A DNA stretch of 64,000 nucleotides from Flavobacterium enshiense (GTDB taxonomy: Bacteria > Bacteroidota > Bacteroidia > Flavobacteriales > Flavobacteriaceae): contig NZ_CP090376.1 in NCBI RefSeq assembly GCF_022836875.1, positions 186,001 through 250,000 on the forward strand, given 5' to 3'. The position numbers were made by a program, and so were the translations under genes. The notes beneath the pieces are model-generated. The model was not told where the DNA came from. It searched no databases and saw nothing but the letters and a program-made list of their open reading frames with translations. Shown piece after piece: positions 17,901-25,294 of this stretch (positions within the stretch are counted from its first letter, which is position 1; the number at the start of each line of letters is the position of its first letter).

Positions 17901-18003
17901 GTACACCCAAAAAGGTATATCCAATAATCCCGAACAGTATCAGCATCAGATTGAGTACTATGGTAAGCACTGGTCTTTTTATACTTAAAGTGGATAAACT
18001 CAT
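14914..18003 (-). CDS. RND efflux pump, inner membrane permease (HAE1/AcrB-like)
   Basis: A 1029-residue proton-driven transporter with twelve expected membrane helices and two large periplasmic loops. Family features are the N-terminus SLSTLSIKRPVLTIVLNLM, the first porter loop EFPSIDPAQISVQTNYSGA, the TM4 proton-relay Asp pair in GLVVDDGIVVTENI (~405-418), the conserved FLPVIFLEGFVGRLFREF and the C-terminal half helices ending MLTLFVIPAVYLMWSR. Sequence type and length fit drug/solvent-type (HAE1) pumps rather than metal (CusA) pumps. It lies 16 bases downstream of the adaptor gene and 4 bases upstream of tolC. No repressor gene is adjacent. Confidence 0.95.
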   Translation of the reverse strand: MSLSTLSIKRPVLTIVLNLMLILFGIIGYTFLGVREFPSIDPAQISVQTNYSGANADIIESQITEPLEKAVNSIDGIRNISSSSSQGRSNINIEFDLDKNLEEAANDVRDKVSQAVRSLPQDIDAPPVVSKADADSEPIITMTVQSDNKNVLELTDYADNVLSQRLQTIPGVSSVQIWGQRKYAMRLWIDPVKLASYGCTVADVRAALNKQNVELPSGKLTGANTELTVKTLGNISTEEEFNNIIIKAESDRIVRLSDIGKASLEAENLETKLSDSGQPMVGLAIIPQPGTNYLDIAEVFYQKYDQLKKDLPKDFKLNIAVDNTVFVKKAVLEVAETLLLSIILVVLIIYLFFRDWAIAFRPLIDIPVSLIATFFIMYLCGFSVNVLTLLAIVLATGLVVDDGIVVTENIFKKVEEGMTPIEAAIKGSNEIFFAVISISITLAAVFLPVIFLEGFVGRLFREFGVVIGAAVLISAFVSLTLTPMLNAYLMKSGVQKKSKMYDLTEPFFQKMNSGYAEALSGFLKKKWLSFPILIGCFALIFLFFNLLQKETAPYDDRSFISVNVTAPEGASYDYMDHFMSELNELINDSIPEKKVSLIVTSPGFGASSVNSGRARIALVQPDEREKKQKQVAEDLTKWTKQYSEAKVSISESPTIAVNRRGGMPIQFVIQAPNFKKLEQKIPQFMEEVENDPTFSNSDVNLKFNKPEIYVTIDREKAQSLGVSVIDVAQTLQLSLSGQRFGYFMMNGKQYQVMGQFDKKDRNAPMDLTSIFVKSDTGQLIQLDNLVTVEEQSSPPQLYHNNRYMSATVSAGLAPGKSIGDGIDAMERIKEKVLDDTFTTDLSGESRDFQESSSNTSFAFGLALLLIFLILAAQFESFIDPFIIILTVPMAVAGALFSLWLFGQTWNIFSQIGTVMLIGLVTKNGILIVEFANQLREQGKPKYQAILEASESRLRPILMTSLAIALGALPIALSLGAASTSRIGMGVVIVGGTLFSLMLTLFVIPAVYLMWSRERKHRPEFDNIKEYEKE

Positions 18004-18019
18004 AACTTATAATTTTATC

Positions 18020-19075
18020 TTACTTTAAACTAACTTTTACTGGAGAATCCTCCTTCAGCATCATAACACCGCTTGTCAAAAGAGTGTCACCTGCTTTTAG
18101 TCCGGATAAAACCAAAACCTCTTTATCCGTACGCGCCCCGGTTTCCACCATAACTTCTTTTGCTTTTCCACCAAGAGAAACGAACACTTTTTTCCCGTTT
18201 TGTACCGGAATAAGCGCTTCGGTAGGCACTAATAGGGCATCATTAATTTTATCTAATGGAAGAGCAATACTGGCGAATGTTCCAGGAATCAATTTTCCTT
18301 CGGAATTATTCGCGATGGCTCTCATTTTTAAAGTACGGGTCTCTACTTCGATTCCCGGTTCGATAGCATAAATCTTAGCTACGAACGTGTCTTTGGATCC
18401 TGCAACCGAAAAAGAAATACCGGTATTAATTTTCATTTGTGTAGCATATTTTTCAGGTATTGAAAAAGTTATTTTCACCTGACTGGTATTTACAAGATTG
18501 GCAACAATGGTTGTTGGCGTAACGTAAGTCCCTTTAGATATGGAACGAAGTCCGATCTTACCTGAAAACGGAGCTTTTACCGACGTTTTGGCTATTTGAG
18601 CCTGAATCAATTGCGTTTGTGCTTTAGCAGAACGAAAATCGGCGCTGGCAATGTCATATTCTTCCTGACTGATGGCTTCTTTGGCCAACAATAATCGGGC
18701 GCGCCTTTCATTCTCCGAAGCCAGGGTCTGTTTGGTTTTCGCCTGAGACAATTGGGCACGTAGTTCCACATCGTTAATTTTAAAAAGTTGCTGTCCCTGA
18801 GTAACAAATGTTCCTTCATCGAAGTTGATACTTTCAACAATGCCGGAAACTTCGCTACGGATTTCTACCTGCTCATTAGCATCAATCGATCCGGAAAGCG
18901 AAAGATTATCTGAAAAAACACGTGGTTTTAAAACAATACCGGAAACTTTAGCCGGTTTTTTATCACCGCCTTTATCCTTTCCGCCGCCTTTTTCTTTATT
19001 TTCGGATATTCTGTAAAAAATCATACCTCCCAAAACTATGGAAAGCAGTAAGTAAATTATGTATTTGGGTTTCAT
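18020..19075 (-). CDS. RND efflux periplasmic adaptor (membrane fusion protein)
   Basis: A 351-residue adaptor linking the inner membrane pump to TolC. It begins with a signal anchor (YIIYLLLSIVLGGMIFYRI), then a Gly/Lys-rich linker (EKGGGKDKGGDKKPAK). The lipoyl/barrel-sandwich domain follows (SLSGSIDANEQVEIRSEVSG), an alpha hairpin (~105-150), the second lipoyl half (TSVKAPFSGKIGLRSISKGTYV), a beta-barrel, and a membrane-proximal domain with LVPTEALIPVQNGKKVFV. It is the first gene of the operon, with a promoter box at 19126-19133. The lipoyl motif APFSGKIG is diagnostic. Confidence 0.94.
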   Translation of the reverse strand: MKPKYIIYLLLSIVLGGMIFYRISENKEKGGGKDKGGDKKPAKVSGIVLKPRVFSDNLSLSGSIDANEQVEIRSEVSGIVESINFDEGTFVTQGQQLFKINDVELRAQLSQAKTKQTLASENERRARLLLAKEAISQEEYDIASADFRSAKAQTQLIQAQIAKTSVKAPFSGKIGLRSISKGTYVTPTTIVANLVNTSQVKITFSIPEKYATQMKINTGISFSVAGSKDTFVAKIYAIEPGIEVETRTLKMRAIANNSEGKLIPGTFASIALPLDKINDALLVPTEALIPVQNGKKVFVSLGGKAKEVMVETGARTDKEVLVLSGLKAGDTLLTSGVMMLKEDSPVKVSLK

Positions 19076-19125
19076 AAGATATAAGATATGTGCTTTATGA
19101 CTCCAATTCTAAGATTTGGTTTAAA

Positions 19126-19133
19126 CAAAGCTA
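19126..19133 (-). promoter_or_regulatory. -7 element of the RND efflux operon
   Basis: TAGCTTTG on the minus strand matches TAnnTTTG; RNA should start near 19122, about 47 bases before the adaptor ATG. No operator-like repeat is obvious. Confidence 0.5.
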
Positions 19134-19183
19134 CTTCTTAATCTTTTCTATGTCACTTCTTTTTGATAGTATTTAACAAAAAT

Positions 19184-19984
19184 TTAGCGACTTCTTTTAA
19201 AGTTAATCATCAATTCAACCTTGTGGTACAATTCAGGGAATTCTCTTTTGAATTGGTCTGGAGACTCGAAGAAATGCTCCAGGATTACTGCCAGGAATTC
19301 ATACTTGTTAGTGTAAGCATAAATACGGAAGTAGTTCGATTCAATCAAGCGTTTCGCATTAGGCAAATGGTGGATATACTGCATTATTTCATCAAACATA
19401 TCCGAGAACAAATTCATACTGGTATTATAGCTTTTCATGGCCTGAAAATTAAGCGCATGAGCAAATTCGTGAAGTCCCAGATTATGGTTATCATTTTGGA
19501 TACTGAATCCCCGTTGAAAATCTTTCCAGGAAAATGCAATTACCTTAACCGACGGATTGAACTCCCCTTTGTGATACTGTTCTGTTGTAATGGAATAATA
19601 TTCGTCGGGATAAATCAATATATGTTCAAAAACATCGTAGAGATAATTTTTCATTCCGAAAGTCAGCATCGTGGACGTGGCCGCTATATGCACTTTCATC
19701 TGATCATTCACAACCAAACCTGATTTGCCCACGAATTCATATTCGGCAATAAAATTTACCACTCGGTGTTCAAAATACTTTTTCTCTTTTCTGGTAAGTT
19801 TGTTATAAAAGACAAATTCACTCTTTAGGATTGCGCGCTGTGAACGCTTTAAACGCTTTAAAAAAGGATAAAAATGAATATAAAGAGGTTTTTTATAAAG
19901 AGCAACATATACTTTCTCGAACGCCTTAAAAAGGAACATCCCGACAAAAAAAAGCGCAACAAAACCGAGCAGAAGCTTTTCCAA
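19184..19984 (-). CDS. Zinc-dependent peptidase, M90/MtfA family
   Basis: A 266-residue protein with an N-terminal membrane helix (LLLGFVALFFVGMFLF) and a cytoplasmic metalloprotease domain. The zinc motif HEFAHALN (HExxH, residues ~173-180) and a downstream NKYEFLAVILEHFFE segment (~226-240), which would supply the third Glu ligand, fit the MtfA/M90 family. E. coli MtfA is a soluble peptidase linked to glucose transport through the repressor Mlc. The membrane anchor here is typical of the Bacteroidota version, and Mlc is not expected, so the target is open. It stands alone between the efflux operon and tRNA-Arg. Confidence 0.88.
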   Translation of the reverse strand: MEKLLLGFVALFFVGMFLFKAFEKVYVALYKKPLYIHFYPFLKRLKRSQRAILKSEFVFYNKLTRKEKKYFEHRVVNFIAEYEFVGKSGLVVNDQMKVHIAATSTMLTFGMKNYLYDVFEHILIYPDEYYSITTEQYHKGEFNPSVKVIAFSWKDFQRGFSIQNDNHNLGLHEFAHALNFQAMKSYNTSMNLFSDMFDEIMQYIHHLPNAKRLIESNYFRIYAYTNKYEFLAVILEHFFESPDQFKREFPELYHKVELMINFKRSR

Positions 19985-20074
19985 GAATTATAATTTACAG
20001 ATTAGGGCTTAATCAATTCTCAATTGAATTAAAAAACAAGGACCATCTTTCAAAACGGACCGCCTAAAAATACA

Positions 20075-20109
20075 AAAAAGAAACAAAATATAACATTTTG
20101 TTTCTTTTT
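20075..20109. terminator. Strong AT-rich inverted repeat (terminator-like)
   Basis: Arms of 15 bases (20075-20089 with 20095-20109) pair perfectly around a 5-base loop. They are flanked by A and T runs and could stop transcription from either side. It stands next to the decayed tRNA-Arg copy just as the terminator at 20172-20210 stands next to the intact one. Confidence 0.6.
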
Positions 20110-20165
20110 ATTTGTGATCTCGGAAGGATTGACAAAGCCTTCCCCTCAAAGTTTCGTTTTGAAAA
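20110..20165 (-). pseudogene. Decayed partial copy of the tRNA-Arg 3' half
   Basis: On the minus strand this reads ...CTTTGAGGGG...CCTTCCGAGATCACAAATAAAAAG. The intact tRNA-Arg end and downstream flank read ...TCTGAGGGTT...CCTCCGAGGTCACGAATAAATAAG. The similarity covers the T-arm, the acceptor 3' strand and the bases after it, and each copy is followed by an AT-rich hairpin. The 5' half is not recognisable. It cannot be a working tRNA. Confidence 0.5.
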
Positions 20166-20171
20166 TAAAAA

Positions 20172-20210
20172 AACACAAAAATTTAAAAGCAAGCTTTACA
20201 TTTTTGTGTT
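20172..20210 (-). terminator. tRNA-Arg terminator
   Basis: Arms of 11 bases (20172-20182 with 20200-20210) plus an inner AAAGC/GCTTT stem form a long hairpin. On the minus strand it is followed by a run of T, 16 bases after the tRNA. Confidence 0.7.
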
Positions 20211-20225
20211 GTTCTTATTTATTCG

Positions 20226-20299
20226 TGACCTCGGAGGGGTTCGAACCCCCAACCCTCAGAGCCGAAATCTGATATTCTATCCAGTTGAACTACGAGGCC
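20226..20299 (-). tRNA. tRNA-Arg(TCG)
   Basis: A 74-base cloverleaf on the minus strand. The acceptor GGCCTCG pairs with CGAGGTC (one G-T), with discriminator A. The D-arm contains AGTTCAACTGGATAGAA, the anticodon loop is TTTCGGC (anticodon TCG, reading CGA and probably other CGN codons), and the T-loop is TTCGAAC with a GGGGG stem. CCA is not encoded, as usual in this phylum. Confidence 0.93.
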
Positions 20300-20382
20300 A
20301 TTTATATTTTTAGACTTCTTAGATTTTTTGATTATTAGAACTAACATTGTTTAAAAATCTAAGAAGTCCAAGCTATCTGTAT

Positions 20383-20832
20383 CTAAACTAATAATTTTTT
20401 TACTATAGTAGAAATCGTTTTTCCTTCAGCGGTTCCGCCTAATTTTTCAGTAGCCAATCCCATAACCATGCCCATTGATGCCATTCCGGAAGCACCGGTT
20501 TCAGCAATGATTTGTGCAACTACAACTTCTACTTCTTCTTCTGAAAGCTGTGCAGGCAAAAATTTCTCAATAACTGCTACCTGAGCCAATTCCGGTTCTG
20601 CTAAATCAGATCGGTTCTGATCAGTAAAGATAGCTGCACTGTCCTTACGCATTTTCACCAATCGCTGCAACAATTTGATTTCATCTGCTTCTGAGATTTC
20701 TTCTTTTGAACCTGACGCTGTCTGTGCTAATAACAATTCTGATTTTATCGCACGTAAAGCTTCTAAAGCTACAGTATCTTTTGCTTTCATGGCGTTTTTC
20801 ATTTCGTCCATGATTCTTGTTGCTAAACTCAT
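20383..20832 (-). CDS. yqeY: GatB/YqeY domain protein
   Basis: A 149-residue YqeY-family protein, related to the tail domain of GatB of the tRNA amidotransferase. Family features are SLATRIMDEMKNAMKAKDT at the N-terminus, LEALRAIKSELLLAQ, LVKMRKDSA, EKFLPAQLSEEEV and MGMVMGLATEKLGGTAEGKTIS near the C-terminus. The exact role of stand-alone YqeY is not settled; an effect on tRNA charging is inferred from the shared domain. It lies between tRNA-Arg and ftsZ on the minus strand, 311 bases after ftsZ and behind the ftsZ terminator. It must therefore have its own promoter, though no exact TAnnTTTG box is visible. Confidence 0.92.
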   Translation of the reverse strand: MSLATRIMDEMKNAMKAKDTVALEALRAIKSELLLAQTASGSKEEISEADEIKLLQRLVKMRKDSAAIFTDQNRSDLAEPELAQVAVIEKFLPAQLSEEEVEVVVAQIIAETGASGMASMGMVMGLATEKLGGTAEGKTISTIVKKLLV

Positions 20833-21084
20833 AGTAAGGCATTTGTTTATCGATTATACTTATCTGATTTGACTGCAAAAACAAATGATTTCCTCCTCAA
20901 CCCCGATTATTTCACTCTACAATAATTTTTATTTTCAGTGAAATGAAGTTTCTACCTAAAATCCTGGCATTGTAAGTTAGTTTAAAAAACCTGCAATGGC
21001 AAATTGGGGAGAAAGCAAAAAATGGCTGGTTGTCAAAACCTTAACAATTTGCTGTAAAACTATTTTTTATTTTGCTATGCGAAG
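20833..21084. other. Intergenic DNA between yqeY and the ftsZ terminator
   Basis: No gene is visible here. ATTTCACT at 20909-20916 and AGTGAAAT near 20936-20943 can pair around a 20-base loop but have no T-run. A GA-rich stretch on the minus strand near 20890-20903 looks like a Shine-Dalgarno site but is over 50 bases from the yqeY start. No further structure was found. Confidence 0.4.
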
Positions 21085-21120
21085 ATAAAAAAATAACCCG
21101 AAACATTACTGTTTCGGGTT
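21085..21120 (-). terminator. ftsZ terminator, end of the dcw operon
   Basis: A perfect 10-base-pair stem (21095-21104 with 21111-21120), 6-base loop, followed on the minus strand by ATTTTTTTATC. It begins 24 bases after the ftsZ stop. Confidence 0.88.
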
Positions 21121-21143
21121 AAAGGTTTCTCAAAAAAGGTTAG

Positions 21144-23153
21144 TTAATCCACATTATCATGAAGGAAGGAATTGTTGGAACGCAACTGAATGTCGTCGTT
21201 ACTGTCCATTCCCAAAGACATGCGGGATTTGCTGTTATCGATGGCAGCCGAATTTAAATCTACTCCCATTCTTTTATAAGCGGGTTCTTTTTCTAATTCA
21301 TTAACACGGGTTGTGCTGTTATTGAATTTATAATTGAACTCTTTCATTTTTCTTTTACGCTCGTCGGCACGCATACGCAATGTCTCTTCGATTGTCATTT
21401 CAACCGGAGAAATCTCATCGAAATGTGCATGAGCTGCTGCCGGAGTTACAACCGGAGCCATTACTGGAACCTCTGCTGTTTTTTTCATAGTGAAGTTCAA
21501 CTCTGCAGGAATCGGTTCTTCTATCACTGCTTCCACAACTGGTTTCGAATTTGCCAGTTCGTTTTCTTTTTCCATATAATCGTCCAAAGAATAACGAATC
21601 ACTCCGGATTGGTTTACTTCAGTTACCGGAACTACCTGAACCGGTTCGTTTACCTTCATCTCACGAGTCTCTTCCGTTAAATCAAAAACCATGCGGTCGT
21701 CGTTGGCTGAAACACCTCGATTTGCCAAATCGAACGAAAAGGTGATTTGCTCCTGAACCTTTTCAATTTCAGATGTCACAATTTCAGGTTTTACGATTTC
21801 GGCTCCAAAAACTTCTATTTCACGAACATCTTTAATTTCAAATTTCGACTGTTCCGTTACAGGAGATACAATTTCGAAAAATACGTCTAAGTTATTAATG
21901 AATTCAGAAGTCGGCACCAAATCCACTTCTGCTACAGGCTTTTTTGCCTCAACAACTTCCACCTCCTCTTCCAATGTAAACACAACCTTTTCTTCAATTA
22001 CCGGGGTAACTTCTGCTACAACCGGAGCAGCTTTTGGCTGTTCAGTCGGAATTGAAAAATCAAATGACGGAACAATTGGTTTTTGAGTTAAATCCTGAAC
22101 CAATTTTTGCTCACCTTCTAATGCGTGAATGATTTTCTTTGGTTCTGTATTAACGATTTCTGCCTGCTGCTCTACGTTAAATCCCGTTGCGATAATTGTT
22201 ACCGCTACAGCATCTCCTAATGATTCGTCTTCACCAACCCCCATAATAATGTTGGCATTGAAACCTGCTTCTGTTTGTATATGGTCGTTGATTTCCCCGA
22301 TTTCGTCAATTGTAATTTCATTGGTTCCGGAAACGATAAGCAACAATACGTTTTTAGCACCTGTAATCTTATTGTCGTTCAATAACGGAGAATCCAAAGC
22401 ATTGATAATTGCTTCTTTCGCACGGTTTTCGCCTGACGCAATTGCCGACCCCATGATTGCGGTTCCACTGTTAGACAATACGGTTTTAGCATCTTTCAAG
22501 TCGATATTTTGCGTATAGTGATGCGTAATAACCTCTGCAATACCGCGTGAAGCCGTTGCCAAAACTTCATCCGCTTTAGAGAATCCTGCTTTAAAACCAA
22601 GATTTCCGTATACCTCTCTTAACTTATTATTATTGATAACGATTAAAGAATCTACCTGCTTTCTAAGTCTTTCAACACCTGATAACGCTTGGTCCTGACG
22701 AACTTTTCCTTCGAATTGAAACGGAATGGTAACAATACCTACAGTAAGAATATCTCTTTCCTTAGCCAATTGCGCGATAACCGGAGCAGCACCTGTTCCT
22801 GTTCCACCGCCCATACCGGCTGTAATGAATACCATTTTAGTATTGACATCCAACATTTTTTCAATTTCTTCAATACTCTCCAAAGCGGATTGCTGTCCCA
22901 CTTCAGGATTTGCCCCAGCCCCAAGACCTTCCGTCAAATTAACGCCCAACTGGATTTTATTAGGCACAGAACTATTTTGTAACGCCTGTGAATCCGTGTT
23001 ACAAACAATAAAGTCCACACCCTTAATCCCTTGTTTAAACATGTGATTGATGGCATTACTACCACCTCCACCTACACCAATAACCTTAATTACATTTGAT
23101 TGATTTTTTGGTAAATCAAATGAGATGCTTCCAAAATCTGAATTGCTTTCCAT
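21144..23153 (-). CDS. ftsZ: Cell division protein FtsZ
   Basis: A 669-residue tubulin-like GTPase that forms the division ring. The GTPase core (~20-330) has GVGGGGSNAINHM, the tubulin signature GGGTGTGAAPVIA (~114-126) and the T7-loop region NANIIMGVGEDESLGD (~298-313). The protein is nearly twice the E. coli length because of a C-terminal linker of about 300 residues rich in Val, Glu, Pro and Thr. This ends in a conserved-looking terminal peptide LRSNNSFLHDNVD, the probable docking tail for FtsA. Long linkers are usual in Flavobacteriaceae. It is the last gene of the dcw operon, 12 bases after ftsA and followed by a strong terminator. Confidence 0.97.
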   Translation of the reverse strand: MESNSDFGSISFDLPKNQSNVIKVIGVGGGGSNAINHMFKQGIKGVDFIVCNTDSQALQNSSVPNKIQLGVNLTEGLGAGANPEVGQQSALESIEEIEKMLDVNTKMVFITAGMGGGTGTGAAPVIAQLAKERDILTVGIVTIPFQFEGKVRQDQALSGVERLRKQVDSLIVINNNKLREVYGNLGFKAGFSKADEVLATASRGIAEVITHHYTQNIDLKDAKTVLSNSGTAIMGSAIASGENRAKEAIINALDSPLLNDNKITGAKNVLLLIVSGTNEITIDEIGEINDHIQTEAGFNANIIMGVGEDESLGDAVAVTIIATGFNVEQQAEIVNTEPKKIIHALEGEQKLVQDLTQKPIVPSFDFSIPTEQPKAAPVVAEVTPVIEEKVVFTLEEEVEVVEAKKPVAEVDLVPTSEFINNLDVFFEIVSPVTEQSKFEIKDVREIEVFGAEIVKPEIVTSEIEKVQEQITFSFDLANRGVSANDDRMVFDLTEETREMKVNEPVQVVPVTEVNQSGVIRYSLDDYMEKENELANSKPVVEAVIEEPIPAELNFTMKKTAEVPVMAPVVTPAAAHAHFDEISPVEMTIEETLRMRADERKRKMKEFNYKFNNSTTRVNELEKEPAYKRMGVDLNSAAIDNSKSRMSLGMDSNDDIQLRSNNSFLHDNVD

Positions 23154-23165
23154 ACTGTATCGGTT

Positions 23166-24563
23166 TTATTCTGCGTTATCTAAAAATTCCTTAATTCTAT
23201 CTATATATTTTTCAAAAAAGCCTCCTTTTGGTCCTTGAATTGGCCCGTCTGATCCTTTAGGACCAGGAACCTCAACCTTTATAGGCTCAGGACGCTTATC
23301 CTCCTCTAGTTCTTTCACTATTTCTTCAACGGCCACTGGAGGACTAATTACAACTTTAGGCCCTTCTTTTTTAATTTCTATCAATGGCGTTGCACTTTTG
23401 GTATTGTTGCGAATACTATTCATTACCAACCCAACAGCCGTTGCATACATTGGGCTCGAAATCTCCTCATCAGAATCTCCGGCCAAATGCTCGTTCGGAT
23501 AACCGATTCTTGTATCCATTCCTGTGATGTATTCCACCAATTGTTTAATATGTTTCAATTGGGCTCCACCACCTGTCAACACTATTCCTGCTATTAATTT
23601 TTTGCGAGGATCTTCGTGTCCGTATGCTTTGATTTCTGCAAAAACCTGTTCAACGATCTCCACCACGCGGGCGTGAATGATTTTCGAAAGATTTTTCAAA
23701 GAAATCTCTTTAGGCTCACGACCTCTCAAACCAGGAATAGAAACAATCTCATTGTCTTTATTCTCGCCCGGCCAAGCTGATCCGAATTTTACTTTCAGCA
23801 ATTCTGCCTGTTTTTCGATAATCGAACAACCTTCTTTGATATCTTCGGTAATTACATTTCCTCCAAAAGGGATTACGGCAGTATGACGAATTATGCCATC
23901 TTTAAAAATAGCTAAATCCGTAGTACCACCACCGATGTCGATTAATGCAACACCAGCTTCTTTTTCTTCCTGACTTAAAACCGCATCAGCAGACGCCAAC
24001 GGTTCCAAGGTCAATCCTGACAAATCCAATCCGGCACTTTTAATGCATCTTCCCACATTTCGGATAGAAGACGCTTGCCCAACAACCACATGAAAACTAG
24101 CTTCCAAACGACCGCCATACATTCCAATCGGCTCTTTGATTTCGGATTCACCGTCAATTTTATATTCCTGAGGCAACACGTGGATGATCTCCTCACCCGG
24201 CAACATCGCTAATTTACCCACCTGACTAACCAACATATCAATATCCGCATCACCGATCACTTCCTCAGCGTTATTTCTGCTGATGTAATCACTGTGCTGT
24301 ATACTGCGAATATGCTGTCCGGCAATACCAACTACCACATCGTTGATTTTGTAACCTGAATCCGCCTCAGCTTCAACAATAGCCTGTTGAATCGACTGAA
24401 TTGTCTGTGTAATATTATTTACAACACCACGAGCCACACCAAGACTTTTGGATTTACCAACGCCCAAAATCTCTAACTTCCCATACTCATTTTTCTTGCC
24501 GATCATTGCAACAATCTTTGTTGTCCCAATGTCTAACCCTACTGCAATACTTTCTTTTTCCAT
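23166..24563 (-). CDS. ftsA: Cell division protein FtsA
   Basis: A 465-residue actin-like protein that anchors FtsZ to the membrane. I chose the ATG at 24563 (MEKESIAVGLDIGTTKIVAMIG), 8 bases after the ftsQ stop; a start seven codons upstream would overlap ftsQ and add an unusual MHQIVGD. Actin-fold motifs are GLDIGTTK (phosphate 1), ALIDIGGGTTDLAIF (phosphate 2, ~205-218) and GIVLTGGGAQLKHI (adenosine, ~330-343). The SHS2/1C domain lies at ~85-165. After a Pro/Glu-rich linker (~395-440) the C-terminus FFEKYIDRIKEFLDNAE is an amphipathic membrane-targeting helix, preceded by GPKGSDGPIQGPKGG. Confidence 0.96.
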   Translation of the reverse strand: MEKESIAVGLDIGTTKIVAMIGKKNEYGKLEILGVGKSKSLGVARGVVNNITQTIQSIQQAIVEAEADSGYKINDVVVGIAGQHIRSIQHSDYISRNNAEEVIGDADIDMLVSQVGKLAMLPGEEIIHVLPQEYKIDGESEIKEPIGMYGGRLEASFHVVVGQASSIRNVGRCIKSAGLDLSGLTLEPLASADAVLSQEEKEAGVALIDIGGGTTDLAIFKDGIIRHTAVIPFGGNVITEDIKEGCSIIEKQAELLKVKFGSAWPGENKDNEIVSIPGLRGREPKEISLKNLSKIIHARVVEIVEQVFAEIKAYGHEDPRKKLIAGIVLTGGGAQLKHIKQLVEYITGMDTRIGYPNEHLAGDSDEEISSPMYATAVGLVMNSIRNNTKSATPLIEIKKEGPKVVISPPVAVEEIVKELEEDKRPEPIKVEVPGPKGSDGPIQGPKGGFFEKYIDRIKEFLDNAE

Positions 24564-24571
24564 ATCTCCTA

Positions 24572-25294
24572 CTATTTGGTGCACACAACTTGTTGTGTAA
24601 ACTTCAAATTAATCATTTTATATTCGCCTATCAAGGTATCCTTCATCGCATGCTGAAAGAAAGCTTTGTAATTATTAAACTTCTTATCAACATTAATCGC
24701 TTTACCGAAAAGAATTCCGTAATCGTAATTCCTGTTCGTCATCAATAAGCTTCCCGACTCCAAAATTTTGGCTCCGGTAATATTTTTTTTCAAAAAATCA
24801 TCATCGTGAATTTTTTGAAAAACCTCAGTCAGACCTTTTCTGTTTTCCTCATTTATCTCCCCAAAAACGAGTGGCACTCTTGCGGAAAAATTATCCGACA
24901 AAGGCATTTTATTCCCTTCGTAGTCAATGTAATAAGAACTTCTTTCGTTACTCACTCTAGCGATTGGGGTCTTTTGCGTTACGAGTGCTTTTAGAGTTCC
25001 GTCAACAGTGGCGTAAACCTGCGCATCAGCAATCATTTCATGCTCATCGAGTTCACGCTCTAATCTATTCAAATCTACTTTATCTTTTCGTATACTCGTA
25101 ACACTGCTAAAATTTTGTATTAACAAGTTATTAACCATTTCATCGGTTACAAAAGGCATATTTTCACCGGCGAATTTCACTTCGGTTTTCACCAGTTTTC
25201 TTTCTTCATTCCGTTTTGCAGAGAAGGAATACAGAAATGCCAGCAAGCCTATCATTAACACTAATCGTACTTCTGTCCATTTAATCTTTTTCAT
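24572..25294 (-). CDS. ftsQ: Cell division protein FtsQ
   Basis: A 241-residue single-pass inner membrane protein of the divisome. The start at 25294 (MKKIKWTEVRL) puts the membrane helix (LVLMIGLLAFLYSFSA) right after a short basic cytoplasmic tail and overlaps murC by 14 bases; an upstream ATG would overlap further without reason. The periplasmic part has a POTRA-like domain (VKTEVKFAGENMPFVTDEMVNNLL...) and the FtsQ/DivIB segment (EHEMIADAQVYATVDGTLKALV, PIARVSNERSSYYIDYEG). Its place between murC and ftsA agrees. Sequence conservation in this family is weak, so position supports the call. Confidence 0.92.
   Translation of the reverse strand: MKKIKWTEVRLVLMIGLLAFLYSFSAKRNEERKLVKTEVKFAGENMPFVTDEMVNNLLIQNFSSVTSIRKDKVDLNRLERELDEHEMIADAQVYATVDGTLKALVTQKTPIARVSNERSSYYIDYEGNKMPLSDNFSARVPLVFGEINEENRKGLTEVFQKIHDDDFLKKNITGAKILESGSLLMTNRNYDYGILFGKAINVDKKFNNYKAFFQHAMKDTLIGEYKMINLKFTQQVVCTK

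Noticed and set aside
20909..20943. ATTTCACT/AGTGAAAT inverted repeat with a 20-base loop between yqeY and ftsZ
   Set aside because: Short arms, long loop, no T-run on either strand and no gene to regulate nearby; possible chance pairing in AT-rich DNA.
22129..22518. 129-codon plus-strand open frame inside ftsZ
   Set aside because: Antisense to the FtsZ GTPase core, Ser/Ile-rich translation typical of a reversed conserved gene.
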